Source: Novosphingobium profundi (lineage in GTDB: Bacteria > Pseudomonadota > Alphaproteobacteria > Sphingomonadales > Sphingomonadaceae). From it: 64,000 nt of DNA. This document shows, in pieces, positions 54,751 to 63,427 of this stretch. Position 1 is the first letter of the stretch. Each line of letters opens with the position of its first letter. The translations under genes were made by a program, and so were the position numbers. Under the pieces are notes generated by a model. It worked only from the letters and a program-made list of their open reading frames with translations. It was not told the origin of the DNA and searched no databases. Location of the stretch: NCBI RefSeq assembly GCF_018491765.1, contig NZ_JABWCU010000008.1:124001-188000 (forward strand), given 5' to 3'.

Positions 54751-55731
54751 TCACCCGACCTCGAGAACGATCTTTCCGACGTGATGGCCCTCTTCCATGC
54801 GACGATGGGCAGCTCCGGCCTCCTCGAGCGCGAAACGCCGGTCCATGACCGGACGAAGCTCGCCCGCGGCCACGAGCGGCCAGACCTGTTCGCGGATCTC
54901 GCGGGTCAGGAGCGCCTTGAACGCATCCGAACGGGCCCGCAGGGTCGATCCCGTCAGGGTATAACGACGCATCATGACCACCGCCATGTTGATTTCGGCC
55001 TTGGCCCCGCCCTGCACCGCGATGGTGACGTGGCGCCCGTCCATCGCGAGGCACTTGAGATTGCGCGCCACGTAGTTGCCCGCGACCATATCGAGCACGA
55101 TGTCCACACCGCACCCAGCGGTGATCGCCTTCACCTCCTCGACGAAGTCGGCCGCCTTGTAGTCGATCGCATGGTGCGCGCCGATCTCGAGCGCGCGCGC
55201 GCACTTGTCCGGCGAGCCGCAGGTGACGATCACGGTGAGCCCGAACAGGCGCCCCAGCATCGTCGCCATCGAGCCGATCCCGCTGGTACCGCCGTGAACC
55301 AGCAGCGTCTCGCCCTCGCGGGCATAGGCGCGCTCGAAGACGTTGTGCCACACCGTGAACAGCGTCTCGGGCAAGGCCGCCGCCTCGTCCATCGCGAGGC
55401 CCTCTGGCACCGGCAGACACTGTTCGGACCGCGCAAGACAGTAGGGCGCGTAACCGCCCCCACCCACGAGCGCGCAGACCCGCTCGCCCAGTGCCCATTG
55501 ATCGACGCCCTCGCCAAGCGCCACGACCGTCCCCGAAATCTCGAGCCCGGGCAGTGGCGAGGCGCCGGGCGGCGGCGGATAGTGCCCTTGGCGCTGCACC
55601 ACGTCGGGGCGGTTCACCCCTGCAAAGGCCACTGCGACGAGAACCTCGCCGGGGCCAGGCGCGGGAACCGGCTCTGTCTGGGGCTGGAGGACCTCGGGGC
55701 CGCCGGGGGTGGAAAAGCCCACCGCGGTCAT
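54751..55731 (-). CDS. NAD(P)H:quinone oxidoreductase-like (zinc-free MDR family)
   Basis: The 326-residue protein is an MDR-superfamily reductase of the quinone-oxidoreductase type. Visible blocks are PVPAPGPGEVLVAVAFAGVN, GLEISGTVVALGEGV, LPETLFTVWHNVFERA, LLVHGGTSGIGSMATMLGR (NADPH loop) and VDIVLDMVAGNYVARNL. No zinc cysteine set is present. The start is uncertain: ATG at 55731 (MTAVGFSTPGG) fits relatives; an ATG at 55755 would add 8 residues. It is divergent from a DUF1192 gene. Confidence 0.9.
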   Translation of the reverse strand: MTAVGFSTPGGPEVLQPQTEPVPAPGPGEVLVAVAFAGVNRPDVVQRQGHYPPPPGASPLPGLEISGTVVALGEGVDQWALGERVCALVGGGGYAPYCLARSEQCLPVPEGLAMDEAAALPETLFTVWHNVFERAYAREGETLLVHGGTSGIGSMATMLGRLFGLTVIVTCGSPDKCARALEIGAHHAIDYKAADFVEEVKAITAGCGVDIVLDMVAGNYVARNLKCLAMDGRHVTIAVQGGAKAEINMAVVMMRRYTLTGSTLRARSDAFKALLTREIREQVWPLVAAGELRPVMDRRFALEEAGAAHRRMEEGHHVGKIVLEVG

Positions 55732-55854
55732 CGTCTCGGGCAAACACGCGATCATGGGGCACTGTTGCCACAATCCGAGGGAGCTTGGGAACAGTTTTCG
55801 AGTGGATTGAGAAGGCATTGACAAGTCCCCCCCCAAGGTCCGATGCTGCGGGCA

Positions 55855-56115
55855 ATGGACGACGACGAGCGACCTCGGCCCCGGCCGTCCGAACAGAAGT
55901 TCGGAGCAGCCAGTCTCCTCTCCGGGGAGAACCTGGACAGCTACTCGCTTGACGAATTGGATGCGCGCAAGGCGCTGCTGGAAACCGAGATTTCCCGGAT
56001 CACCGCGCACCGTGCCCGCGCCGCCTCGCACCGCCTCGCAGCCGAGGCGCTGTTCGGCAAGGCCGCCGCACCGGCCCCGTCCTCCCCTCCTGATCCGTTC
56101 AGGCAGGAATCATGA
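55855..56115 (+). CDS. DUF1192-family small protein
   Basis: The 86-residue protein has LDSYSLDELDARKALLETEI followed by ITAHRARAASHRLAAEALF, the short helical motif of DUF1192, with disordered Pro-rich ends. Function unknown. It lies 137 bases upstream of clpA in the same orientation and divergent from the quinone oxidoreductase gene. Confidence 0.85.
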   Translation: MDDDERPRPRPSEQKFGAASLLSGENLDSYSLDELDARKALLETEISRITAHRARAASHRLAAEALFGKAAAPAPSSPPDPFRQES

Positions 56116-56252
56116 TGGGCGCCTCAGGATCTTCCCGGGTTGTACGATCGACCCTCGCAAGCGTCCTGAGACCGCCTATATTGAGTCTGAAACGACAATC
56201 CATCACAGTTCCCCCTCAAGAGGAGCCATCCTCCAACTGGAAAGAGTGCTAA

Positions 56253-58652
56253 ATGCCCAGTTTCGCACAAAGCCTTGAGAAAACCCTGCATTCGGCCCTG
56301 TCCCATGCGTCAGAGCGGAGCCACGAATACGCGACGCTCGAGCACCTGCTGCTCGCGCTGATCGACGATACCGACGCGGCGCAGGTCATGCAGGCGTGCG
56401 GCGTCGATCTCGGCGACCTGGGCGACGTGGTGCGCCAGTACCTCGACCAGGAATACCAGTCGCTCAAGACCGAGGACAAGGGCGATCCCTCGCCCACCGC
56501 CGGGTTCCAGCGCGTGATCCAGCGCGCGATCCTGCACGTGCAGTCCTCGGGCAAGGACACCGTGACCGGCGCCAACGTTCTGGTCGCGCTGTTCTCCGAA
56601 CGCGACAGCTACGCGGTCTATTTCCTGCAGCAGCAGGACATGAGCCGCCTCGACGCGGTGAGCTACATCAGCCACGGCATCGGCAAGGGTGGCAAGCGCA
56701 TCGAGGACCGCTCGAGCAAGGGTGCGGAAGACGCCGCGCCCCAGCCCGAAGAGAAGGCCGAGACCAAGGCCGCCGGAAACAAGAAGGATTCCGCGCTCGA
56801 CCAGTTCTGCGTCAACCTCAACGAAAAGGCGCTGAACGGCAAGGTCGACCCGCTGATCGGGCGCGGCCCCGAAGTCGACCGCACGATCCAGATCCTGTGC
56901 CGTCGCTCGAAGAACAACCCGCTCTACGTGGGCGATCCGGGCGTGGGCAAGACAGCCATCGCCGAGGGCCTGGCGCGCAAGATCGTCGAGGACGAGGTGC
57001 CCGAGGTGCTCTCCGAGGCGGTGATCTACTCGCTCGACATGGGTTCGCTGCTGGCCGGCACGCGCTACCGCGGCGACTTCGAGGAACGCTTGAAGCAAGT
57101 CGTCTCCGAACTCGAGAAGATGCCCCACGCGATCCTCTTCATCGACGAGATCCACACCGTGATCGGCGCCGGCGCCACCAGCGGCGGCGCGATGGATGCC
57201 AGCAACCTGTTGAAGCCCGCGCTGTCGGGCGGCACGATCCGCTGCATCGGCTCGACGACCTACAAGGAATTCCGCAACCACTTCGAGAAGGACCGCGCGC
57301 TGCTGCGCCGGTTCCAGAAGATCGACGTCAACGAGCCTTCGATCGAGGATACGATCAAGATTCTCAAGGGCCTGCGTTCGGCCTTCGAGGACCACCACAA
57401 GGTCAAGTACACCCCCGATGCGATCAAGACCGCGGTCGAGCTTTCGGCGCGCTACATCAACGACCGCAAGCTGCCCGACAAGGCGATCGACGTGATCGAC
57501 GAAGTCGGCGCGATGCAGATGCTGGTGCCGCCCAGCCGCCGCAAGAAGACGATCGGCGCGCGTGAGATCGAGCAGGTCATCGCGACGATGGCCCGCATCC
57601 CGCCCAAGTCGGTGTCGAAGGACGACAAGAAGGCGCTCGAGAATCTCGAACGTGACCTGAAGCGCGTCGTCTTCGGCCAGGACAAGGCGATCGACGTGCT
57701 TTCGACCGCGATGAAGCTCAGCCGCGCCGGGCTCCGCGATCCGGACAAGCCGATCGGCTCGTTCCTGTTCTCGGGCCCCACGGGCGTGGGCAAGACCGAG
57801 GTCGCCAAGCAACTCGCCTCGATCATGGGCATCCCGATGCAGCGCTTCGACATGTCGGAATACATGGAGCGCCATTCGGTCAGCCGTCTGATCGGTGCGC
57901 CTCCGGGCTATGTCGGCTTCGACCAGGGGGGCCTGCTTACCGACGCGATCGACCAGCAGCCGCACTGCGTGCTCCTGCTCGACGAGATCGAGAAGGCGCA
58001 CCCCGACCTGTTCAACATCCTCCTGCAGGTGATGGACAACGGCAAGCTGACCGACCACCACGGCAAGACCGTCGATTTCCGCAACGTGGTCCTGATCATG
58101 ACCACCAACGCGGGCGCTTCGGACATGGCGCGCAACGGCATCGGCTTTGGCGACATCTCGAAGGCGGATGCGGGCGACGAGGCGGTGAAGAACCTCTTCA
58201 CCCCCGAATTCCGCAACCGTCTCGATGCCATCGTGCCCTTCGCCTACCTTGCCAAGGACACCATCAGCCGGGTCGTCGACAAGTTCATCCTCCAGCTCGA
58301 ACTGCAGCTGGCGGACCAGAACGTGCACATCCAGTTCGACGCGGACGCCCGCGCCTGGCTGGGCGACAAGGGCTATGACCGCCTCTACGGCGCGCGTCCG
58401 ATGGGCCGCGTGATCCAGGAGAAGGTAAAGCAGCCGCTGGCCGAGGAACTGCTCTTCGGCAAGCTCGCGCACGGCGGCGAGGTCCATGTCACCGTCAAGG
58501 ACGAGAACGGCCTCAACTTCGAACTGACCCCGTCCGCGCCCAAGGTCTCCAAGACCAGCAAGCGCAAGACGACCGCGAAGAAGGCACCGGCCAAGAAGTC
58601 GGACTCAGGCTCCGAGGCCGATCCCAAGCCCGAGGCCAGCTCGGACGATTGA
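56253..58652 (+). CDS. clpA: ATP-dependent Clp protease ATP-binding subunit ClpA
   Basis: ClpA unfolds substrates and feeds them to ClpP. The 799-residue protein has the N-terminal double Clp-N repeat (SFAQSLEKTLHSALSHASER, ATLEHLLLALIDD), a D1 AAA+ domain with Walker A GDPGVGKTAIAEGLA and Walker B HAILFIDEIHT, then a D2 domain with GPTGVGKTEVAKQLA and VLLLDEIEKAHPD. The IGF in ARNGIGFGD lies where ClpA proteins carry their ClpP-binding loop. The C-terminus is Lys/Ala/Ser-rich. The usual partner clpS is not upstream. Confidence 0.96.
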   Translation: MPSFAQSLEKTLHSALSHASERSHEYATLEHLLLALIDDTDAAQVMQACGVDLGDLGDVVRQYLDQEYQSLKTEDKGDPSPTAGFQRVIQRAILHVQSSGKDTVTGANVLVALFSERDSYAVYFLQQQDMSRLDAVSYISHGIGKGGKRIEDRSSKGAEDAAPQPEEKAETKAAGNKKDSALDQFCVNLNEKALNGKVDPLIGRGPEVDRTIQILCRRSKNNPLYVGDPGVGKTAIAEGLARKIVEDEVPEVLSEAVIYSLDMGSLLAGTRYRGDFEERLKQVVSELEKMPHAILFIDEIHTVIGAGATSGGAMDASNLLKPALSGGTIRCIGSTTYKEFRNHFEKDRALLRRFQKIDVNEPSIEDTIKILKGLRSAFEDHHKVKYTPDAIKTAVELSARYINDRKLPDKAIDVIDEVGAMQMLVPPSRRKKTIGAREIEQVIATMARIPPKSVSKDDKKALENLERDLKRVVFGQDKAIDVLSTAMKLSRAGLRDPDKPIGSFLFSGPTGVGKTEVAKQLASIMGIPMQRFDMSEYMERHSVSRLIGAPPGYVGFDQGGLLTDAIDQQPHCVLLLDEIEKAHPDLFNILLQVMDNGKLTDHHGKTVDFRNVVLIMTTNAGASDMARNGIGFGDISKADAGDEAVKNLFTPEFRNRLDAIVPFAYLAKDTISRVVDKFILQLELQLADQNVHIQFDADARAWLGDKGYDRLYGARPMGRVIQEKVKQPLAEELLFGKLAHGGEVHVTVKDENGLNFELTPSAPKVSKTSKRKTTAKKAPAKKSDSGSEADPKPEASSDD

Positions 58653-58677
58653 TCGCCGTTGCAGTGAACTCGAACGA

Positions 58678-58713
58678 ATGGGGTGGGAACCACGCGGTTC
58701 CCGCCCCATTTTT
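58678..58713 (+). terminator. Terminator after clpA
   Basis: Arms TGGGGTGGGAACC and GGTTCCCGCCCCA (one wobble pair) with a 4-base loop, then TTTTT. It ends 5 bases before the next start codon. Confidence 0.88.
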
Positions 58714-58718
58714 CATGC

Positions 58719-59729
58719 ATGCCCCGTGATTTCGCCTGGATCCACCCCGAGCCCTGGGGAATTCACGTCGTTCCCGCCGATTGCTGGATCGATCCCGCCC
58801 GGCCCGTCGCGTGCGCGCTGGTGACGCATGGCCACGCAGATCACGCGCGCGGCGGCCACGGCGAGACTTTTGCCACGCCCGAAACGCTGGCGATCATGAA
58901 GTTGCGCTACGCAACTTCGCAAGGCGCCCGCCCTGCGCCCTACCACGAAAGCGTAACCCTGCCCGGTTCGGTACGCGCCACGTGGATACCGGCGGGCCAC
59001 GTGCTGGGCTCGGCGCAGATCCTGCTCGAACACGCAGGCGAACGCGTCATCGTCACCGGCGACTTCAAGCGCCGCGCCGACCCCACGTGCCCTCCCTTCG
59101 AGGTCACCCCTTGCGACGTCCTGATCACCGAGGCCACGTTCGGCCTGCCGGTCTTTCGCCACCCCCCCGTCGCGCACGAGATCGCCAAGCTCACCCGGGC
59201 GCTGGCCCTGCAGCCCGAACGCTGCGTGCTCGTGGGCGCCTATGCCCTCGGCAAGGCGCAGCGCCTGATCGCGGAATTGCGCGCGGCCGGGCATGACCAG
59301 ACCATCTGGCTGCACGGTGCGATGGAGGCAATGTGCCGGCTCTATGAGAACTTCGGCATCGACCTGGGATCCTTGAAGCTCGTATCCGATGCACCCTCGA
59401 GAGAGGCGCTGGCGGGGCACATCGTCCTCGCCCCGCCCTCGGCGCTCAACGATCGCTGGAGCCGCCGGCTGCCCGATCCGCTGACCGCCATGGCTTCGGG
59501 CTGGATGCGCGTGCGCCAGCGAGCGCGCCAGCGCGGAGTCGAGCTCCCGCTGATCATCTCCGACCACGCCGACTGGGACGAACTGACGCAGACCGTGGTC
59601 GACGTTGCTCCACGTGAAACATGGATCACCCACGGGCGCGAGGACGCGATGCTGCGCTGGTGCGAACTCAACCAGCGCAAGGCGCGCGCGCTTGCGATGC
59701 TGGGCTACGAAGAGGACGAGGACGGCTGA
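58719..59729 (+). CDS. Ligase-associated DNA exonuclease (metallo-beta-lactamase fold)
   Basis: The 336-residue protein belongs to the MBL/beta-CASP group near mRNA 3'-end processing factors. It has LVTHGHADHARGG (HxHxDH metal site), WIPAGHVLGSAQIL, VIVTGDFKRRAD, and the CASP-like ISDHADWDEL. Bacterial members encoded next to an ATP-dependent ligase are annotated as ligase-associated exonucleases for DNA repair. The stop overlaps the ligase ATG by one base (TGATG). The ATG at 58719 has no clear ribosome-binding site and lies just behind the clpA terminator. Confidence 0.9.
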   Translation: MPRDFAWIHPEPWGIHVVPADCWIDPARPVACALVTHGHADHARGGHGETFATPETLAIMKLRYATSQGARPAPYHESVTLPGSVRATWIPAGHVLGSAQILLEHAGERVIVTGDFKRRADPTCPPFEVTPCDVLITEATFGLPVFRHPPVAHEIAKLTRALALQPERCVLVGAYALGKAQRLIAELRAAGHDQTIWLHGAMEAMCRLYENFGIDLGSLKLVSDAPSREALAGHIVLAPPSALNDRWSRRLPDPLTAMASGWMRVRQRARQRGVELPLIISDHADWDELTQTVVDVAPRETWITHGREDAMLRWCELNQRKARALAMLGYEEDEDG

Positions 59730-61339
59730 TGGAACGCTTCGCCGCCCTCCTCGACACGCTCGTCTACACGCGCAGCCGCAACGCCAAGCTTGCCGCCCTG
59801 GCGCATTACCTGCGTGAGACGCCCGATCCCGACCGAGGCTACGCGCTCGCCGCCTTGTCCGACGGGCTCGACTTCGCGGCGGTCAAGAGCAGCACGATCC
59901 GCAACCTGATGCGCGAGCGGGTCGATCCCGAACTCTGGACGCTGAGCCGCGACTACGTGGGCGACAGCGCCGAGACCGCCAGCCTGCTCTGGCCCGAATC
60001 CGGAGATCCCGCCTCCCCGCCCACGGTCGGCGAAGCGGTCGCCGCGCTTTCCGCAATGACACGCGCCAACGTGATGGAGGACCTGCCCCGCCTGCTCGAC
60101 CGGCTCGACGCCGAGGGCCGCTATGCCCTCCTGAAGCTGGCGACCGGGGCCATGCGGATCGGGATCTCGGCCCGGCTCGCCAAGACCGCCTTCGCGCAGG
60201 CCTTCGACGTCGCGCTCGAGGACGTCGAGGAACACTGGCACGGACAGGCGCCCCCCTATACCGCGCTGTTCGACTGGGCGGCGCGCGGTGCACCAGCGCC
60301 AGAGACCGGCAACCTGCCCTTGTTCCGCCCCTTCATGCTCGCCCACCCGCTCGGCGAGGACGAGATACTCGATCTCGCGACGTACGCCGCCGAATGGAAG
60401 TGGGACGGCATCCGCGTGCAAGTGGTGCGCAGCCCCGGCGAAAGCGGCCTTGGTGAAACCCGGCTCTATTCGCGCTCGGGCGACGACATCTCGGCGAGCT
60501 TCCCCGAGATTACCGAGGCGCTCGACATCGATTGCGTGCTCGACGGCGAATTGCTCGTGCGCGGAGATGCCCAAGGCGGCAGGGACGGTGGCGCGGGCAG
60601 TTTCAACGCGCTCCAGCAACGCCTCGGTCGCAAGACCGTCTCGAAGCGACTGCGCGCTGAAGCCCCCGCCTTCGTGCGCCTCTACGACCTTCTCCAGCGC
60701 GAGGGCGAAGACTTGCGCGCCCGGACCTGGCACGCGCGCCGCGCCGCGCTCGAGACCCTGTTGCCCCGGCTCGATCCGCAGCACTTCGATCTCTCCACGC
60801 TGATCGGCGTAACCAACTTCGCAGACCTTGCGCGCCTGCGCGAAACGGCGCGCGACGCCGCGATCGAGGGAGTCATGCTCAAACACCGCGAAAGCCCCTA
60901 TGTCGCGGGGCGCAAGACAGGCCTGTGGTACAAATGGAAGCGCGATCCCCTGCTGATCGACTGCGTGCTGATGTACGCGCAGCGCGGCTCGGGCAAACGC
61001 TCCTCGTTCTATTCGGACTTCACCTTCGGCTGCTGGGATGGTGACCCCGACGCGGGGGCCGAGCTGCTGCCGGTGGGCAAGGCCTATTTCGGCTTCACCG
61101 ACGAGGAGTTGAAGCAGCTCGACCGCCACGTGCGCACCCACACGGTCCAGAGGTTCGGGCCGGTGCGCGAAACCGACAAGTCGCTGGTCTTCGAGGTCGC
61201 CTTCGATTCGGTCCACGCAAGCCGCCGCCACAAGTCCGGCCTTGCCATGCGCTTCCCGCGCATCAGCCGCATCCGCGCCGACAAGCCGCCGCACGAGGCC
61301 GATCGCCTCGCCACGCTGCGCGCGTTGGTGCAGGACTGA
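59729..61339 (+). CDS. ATP-dependent DNA ligase (ligase-associated operon type)
   Basis: This 536-residue enzyme seals nicks or breaks using ATP. An N-terminal alpha-helical DNA-binding domain (about 1-190: SRNAKLAALAHYLR, MTRANVMEDLPRLLDRLDA) precedes the adenylation domain with EWKWDGIRVQ (nucleophile Lys224), LDGELLVRG and GVMLKHRESPYVAGRKTGLW; an OB-fold follows (VLMYAQRGSGKRSSFYSDFT). It is coupled to the exonuclease gene. The helicase and phosphoesterase genes that often follow are not present; a globin gene comes next. Confidence 0.93.
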   Translation: MERFAALLDTLVYTRSRNAKLAALAHYLRETPDPDRGYALAALSDGLDFAAVKSSTIRNLMRERVDPELWTLSRDYVGDSAETASLLWPESGDPASPPTVGEAVAALSAMTRANVMEDLPRLLDRLDAEGRYALLKLATGAMRIGISARLAKTAFAQAFDVALEDVEEHWHGQAPPYTALFDWAARGAPAPETGNLPLFRPFMLAHPLGEDEILDLATYAAEWKWDGIRVQVVRSPGESGLGETRLYSRSGDDISASFPEITEALDIDCVLDGELLVRGDAQGGRDGGAGSFNALQQRLGRKTVSKRLRAEAPAFVRLYDLLQREGEDLRARTWHARRAALETLLPRLDPQHFDLSTLIGVTNFADLARLRETARDAAIEGVMLKHRESPYVAGRKTGLWYKWKRDPLLIDCVLMYAQRGSGKRSSFYSDFTFGCWDGDPDAGAELLPVGKAYFGFTDEELKQLDRHVRTHTVQRFGPVRETDKSLVFEVAFDSVHASRRHKSGLAMRFPRISRIRADKPPHEADRLATLRALVQD

Positions 61340-61428
61340 ATCGGGCCGCTTTGACCGGTATCAAGGACGGCGCACGCGCTCCGGGCTAGCACGCAAGCGT
61401 CCCGAAAGCCGCCTGTGGAGACCTGCCC

Positions 61429-61893
61429 GTGACCGCCCACGCCGATGCCCCGCCGCGCCCCGATGCGGCTTCGCAAACGCCTCCCACGACGCCGCGCACG
61501 CCTTTCTACCTGCTGGGCGGAATGCCGGTCTTCGAGGCCATCGCCCAGCGCTTCTACGATCTCATGGACAGTGATCCGGCCTATGCCGAGCTGCGCGCGA
61601 TGCACGCGCCCGACCTCACCCCGATGCGCGAATCGCTGCCCCAGTTCCTCGCCGGATGGGCGGGCGGGCCGCGCGACTGGTTCGAGGCGCACCCCGACCG
61701 CTGCATGATGAGCATCCACAAGCCCTTCCGCATCACCACCCAGACCGCCGACCAGTGGGCGGGCGCGATCCAGCGCGCCATCGCCGACGTCGCCCCCGAA
61801 CCCAAGAAGATCGCCGATGCCATGGGCGAAGTGCTCGCCGACTTGTGCGCGGCGATGGCGGTGCGCCCTCCGCAGAATCCAGTGACCTCCTGA
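61429..61893 (+). CDS. Group II truncated hemoglobin
   Basis: The 154-residue protein has the 2/2 globin fold: FYLLGGMPVFEAIAQRFYDL at the start (helices A-B), MHAPDLTPMRESLPQFLAGW (helix E), and CMMSIHKPFRITTQTADQW with proximal His97. Such proteins bind oxygen or detoxify NO and peroxides. The N-terminal 25 residues are disordered and Pro-rich. The start is GTG at 61429. It stands alone downstream of the ligase. Confidence 0.9.
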   Translation: MTAHADAPPRPDAASQTPPTTPRTPFYLLGGMPVFEAIAQRFYDLMDSDPAYAELRAMHAPDLTPMRESLPQFLAGWAGGPRDWFEAHPDRCMMSIHKPFRITTQTADQWAGAIQRAIADVAPEPKKIADAMGEVLADLCAAMAVRPPQNPVTS

Positions 61894-61950
61894 GAAGCCT
61901 CGGCCCCCACACGGGCTGACAGGAGAAACGCGCTCGGCTAGCCTCGCCCC

Positions 61951-62595
61951 ATGAACAGGCTCGATCGATCCCGCCGGACGCTGGCCGCCGGCCTGGCCGC
62001 CCTCGCGGGCTACGTCGACGCCACCGGCTATCTCAGCGCCGATCGCTACTTCGTCTCGTTCATGTCGGGCAACACCACCCGCCTCGCGACCGAAGTGATC
62101 GTCGCCCCCAGGCTGGCCGCGATCCCCGCGCTGCTGATTGCCGGTTTCCTCTTCGGGGTCACTCTCGGCGGGGTGACCGCCCACCTTGCGGGTCGCTGGC
62201 GCAAGTGCGCGGTCCTGGCGCTGGTCACCGCGCTGCTCGCGCTCGCCGCGATCTGCGCCCTCTTCGCGCAGACTGCCGCGATGATGGTGCTTCTCGTCCT
62301 CGCCATGGGGGCGCTCAACATGGCGCTGCGCGCCGGCGAGGTCCCGGTGGCGCTGACCTATCTCACCGGCGCCGTGGTGCGCATGGGCCACTGGCTCGCC
62401 GATCGCCTGACCGGGCGTCCGCCGCAACCGGTGCTTGCGCACGCGCTCCTGTGGCTCGCGCTTGCCGCGGGCGCGGCGCTCGGTGCGCTCAGCTTCACCC
62501 GTTTCGCCGCGAGCGGACTGTTCTTTGCCGCCGGCGCCAGCGCTCTGCTGACGCTGGCAGGGCTGCACGTCAGCTGCCGCTATCCGCAACCCTGA
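61951..62595 (+). CDS. DUF1275 (YoaK-like) membrane protein
   Basis: The 214-residue protein has about six membrane helices and the DUF1275 signature GYVDATGYLSADRYFVSFMSGNTTRLA near the N-terminus, followed by LLIAGFLFGVTLGGVTAHLA and ALNMALRAGEVPVALTYLTGAVV. The function of the family is unknown. Its last 26 bases overlap the convergent DUF167 gene. Confidence 0.9.
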   Translation: MNRLDRSRRTLAAGLAALAGYVDATGYLSADRYFVSFMSGNTTRLATEVIVAPRLAAIPALLIAGFLFGVTLGGVTAHLAGRWRKCAVLALVTALLALAAICALFAQTAAMMVLLVLAMGALNMALRAGEVPVALTYLTGAVVRMGHWLADRLTGRPPQPVLAHALLWLALAAGAALGALSFTRFAASGLFFAAGASALLTLAGLHVSCRYPQP

Positions 62596-62860
62596 ACAGC
62601 TTCTCGCGCGAAGTTGCGCCGCGCAACAATTCGAGCCGCGAGGGCGCAAGGCCAAGTGCGCTCGCCAGCAACGAACGCACCGCCTCGTTGGCCTTGCCGT
62701 CCTGCGGCTTGGCGCGCACTTTGGCGATGAGGTGCCCCTCCTCGATCGCCAGCGCCTCGCTGCGCGATCCGGGAGTTACCCGCACGGCGAGGCGCCCCTC
62801 GCCATCGACCAGCGCCGCCACCGCCCCGGCCGCGGGCATTTCGGTACGTACGCGCGCCAT
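62570..62860 (-). CDS. DUF167 (YggU-like) protein
   Basis: The 96-residue protein has LAVRVTPGSRSEALAIE, HLIAKVRAKPQDGKANEAVR and SLLASALGLAPSRLELLRGATSREK, all typical of the small soluble YggU/DUF167 family of unknown function. Its stop overlaps the end of the convergent DUF1275 gene by 26 bases. Confidence 0.92.
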   Translation of the reverse strand: MARVRTEMPAAGAVAALVDGEGRLAVRVTPGSRSEALAIEEGHLIAKVRAKPQDGKANEAVRSLLASALGLAPSRLELLRGATSREKLFRVADSGS

Positions 62861-62866
62861 GACGGC

Positions 62867-63427
62867 TCAACCAAGCCCGAGCGCGGCGGCATGGTCGCGC
62901 CCGTTTTGCACGTAACCACGCACGCCGGCCTGGTTGGCGGCCCTCGCGGCCGCGTCAAGGTCACGCGCGAATTTGGCCGGACGACCCATCCACAATTGAC
63001 CTGCGCCGATCCGCTTGCCGGTCAGCATCGCGCCCGCCGCAAGCATTCCCTCGCTCTCGATCACGCTGCCGTCCATCACGATCGCGCCCAGCCCGACGAA
63101 GGCGCGATCCTCGAGCGTGCAGCCGTGGACCATCGCCATGTGTCCGATCAGGCAGTCCTCGCCGATCAGCGTCGCGTGGCCCTCGGGCCGCGCGGGTTTG
63201 GGGCTGTCGCAATGGACCACGCTGCCATCCTGGATATTGGTGCGCGCGCCGATCACGACGCGGTTGACGTCGGCGCGGACGACGCAGTTGTACCAGATGC
63301 TCACATCCGGGCCGATCTCGACGTCGCCGATGATCCGGCAGCCGGGCGCGATGAAGGCGCTGGAGTGGATCCGGGGCGCCTTGCCGTGGATGGCGGCGAT
63401 GGTGATGTCGGTGCGGGTCTGGGTCAT
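62867..63427 (-). CDS. Gamma-carbonic-anhydrase-like hexapeptide-repeat protein
   Basis: The 186-residue protein has a left-handed beta-helix of hexapeptide repeats: HSSAFIAPGCRIIGDVEIGPDVSIWYNCVVRAD, TNIQDGSVVHCDS, VHGCTLEDRAFVGLGAIVMDG. Histidines that could bind zinc are visible (VVHCDS, IGHMAMVHG). Relatives are YrdA/PaaY-type proteins and gamma-carbonic anhydrases. The ATG at 63427 is preceded by AGGAA and overlaps the stop of the spermidine-synthase-like gene by four bases (ATGA). Confidence 0.9.
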   Translation of the reverse strand: MTQTRTDITIAAIHGKAPRIHSSAFIAPGCRIIGDVEIGPDVSIWYNCVVRADVNRVVIGARTNIQDGSVVHCDSPKPARPEGHATLIGEDCLIGHMAMVHGCTLEDRAFVGLGAIVMDGSVIESEGMLAAGAMLTGKRIGAGQLWMGRPAKFARDLDAAARAANQAGVRGYVQNGRDHAAALGLG

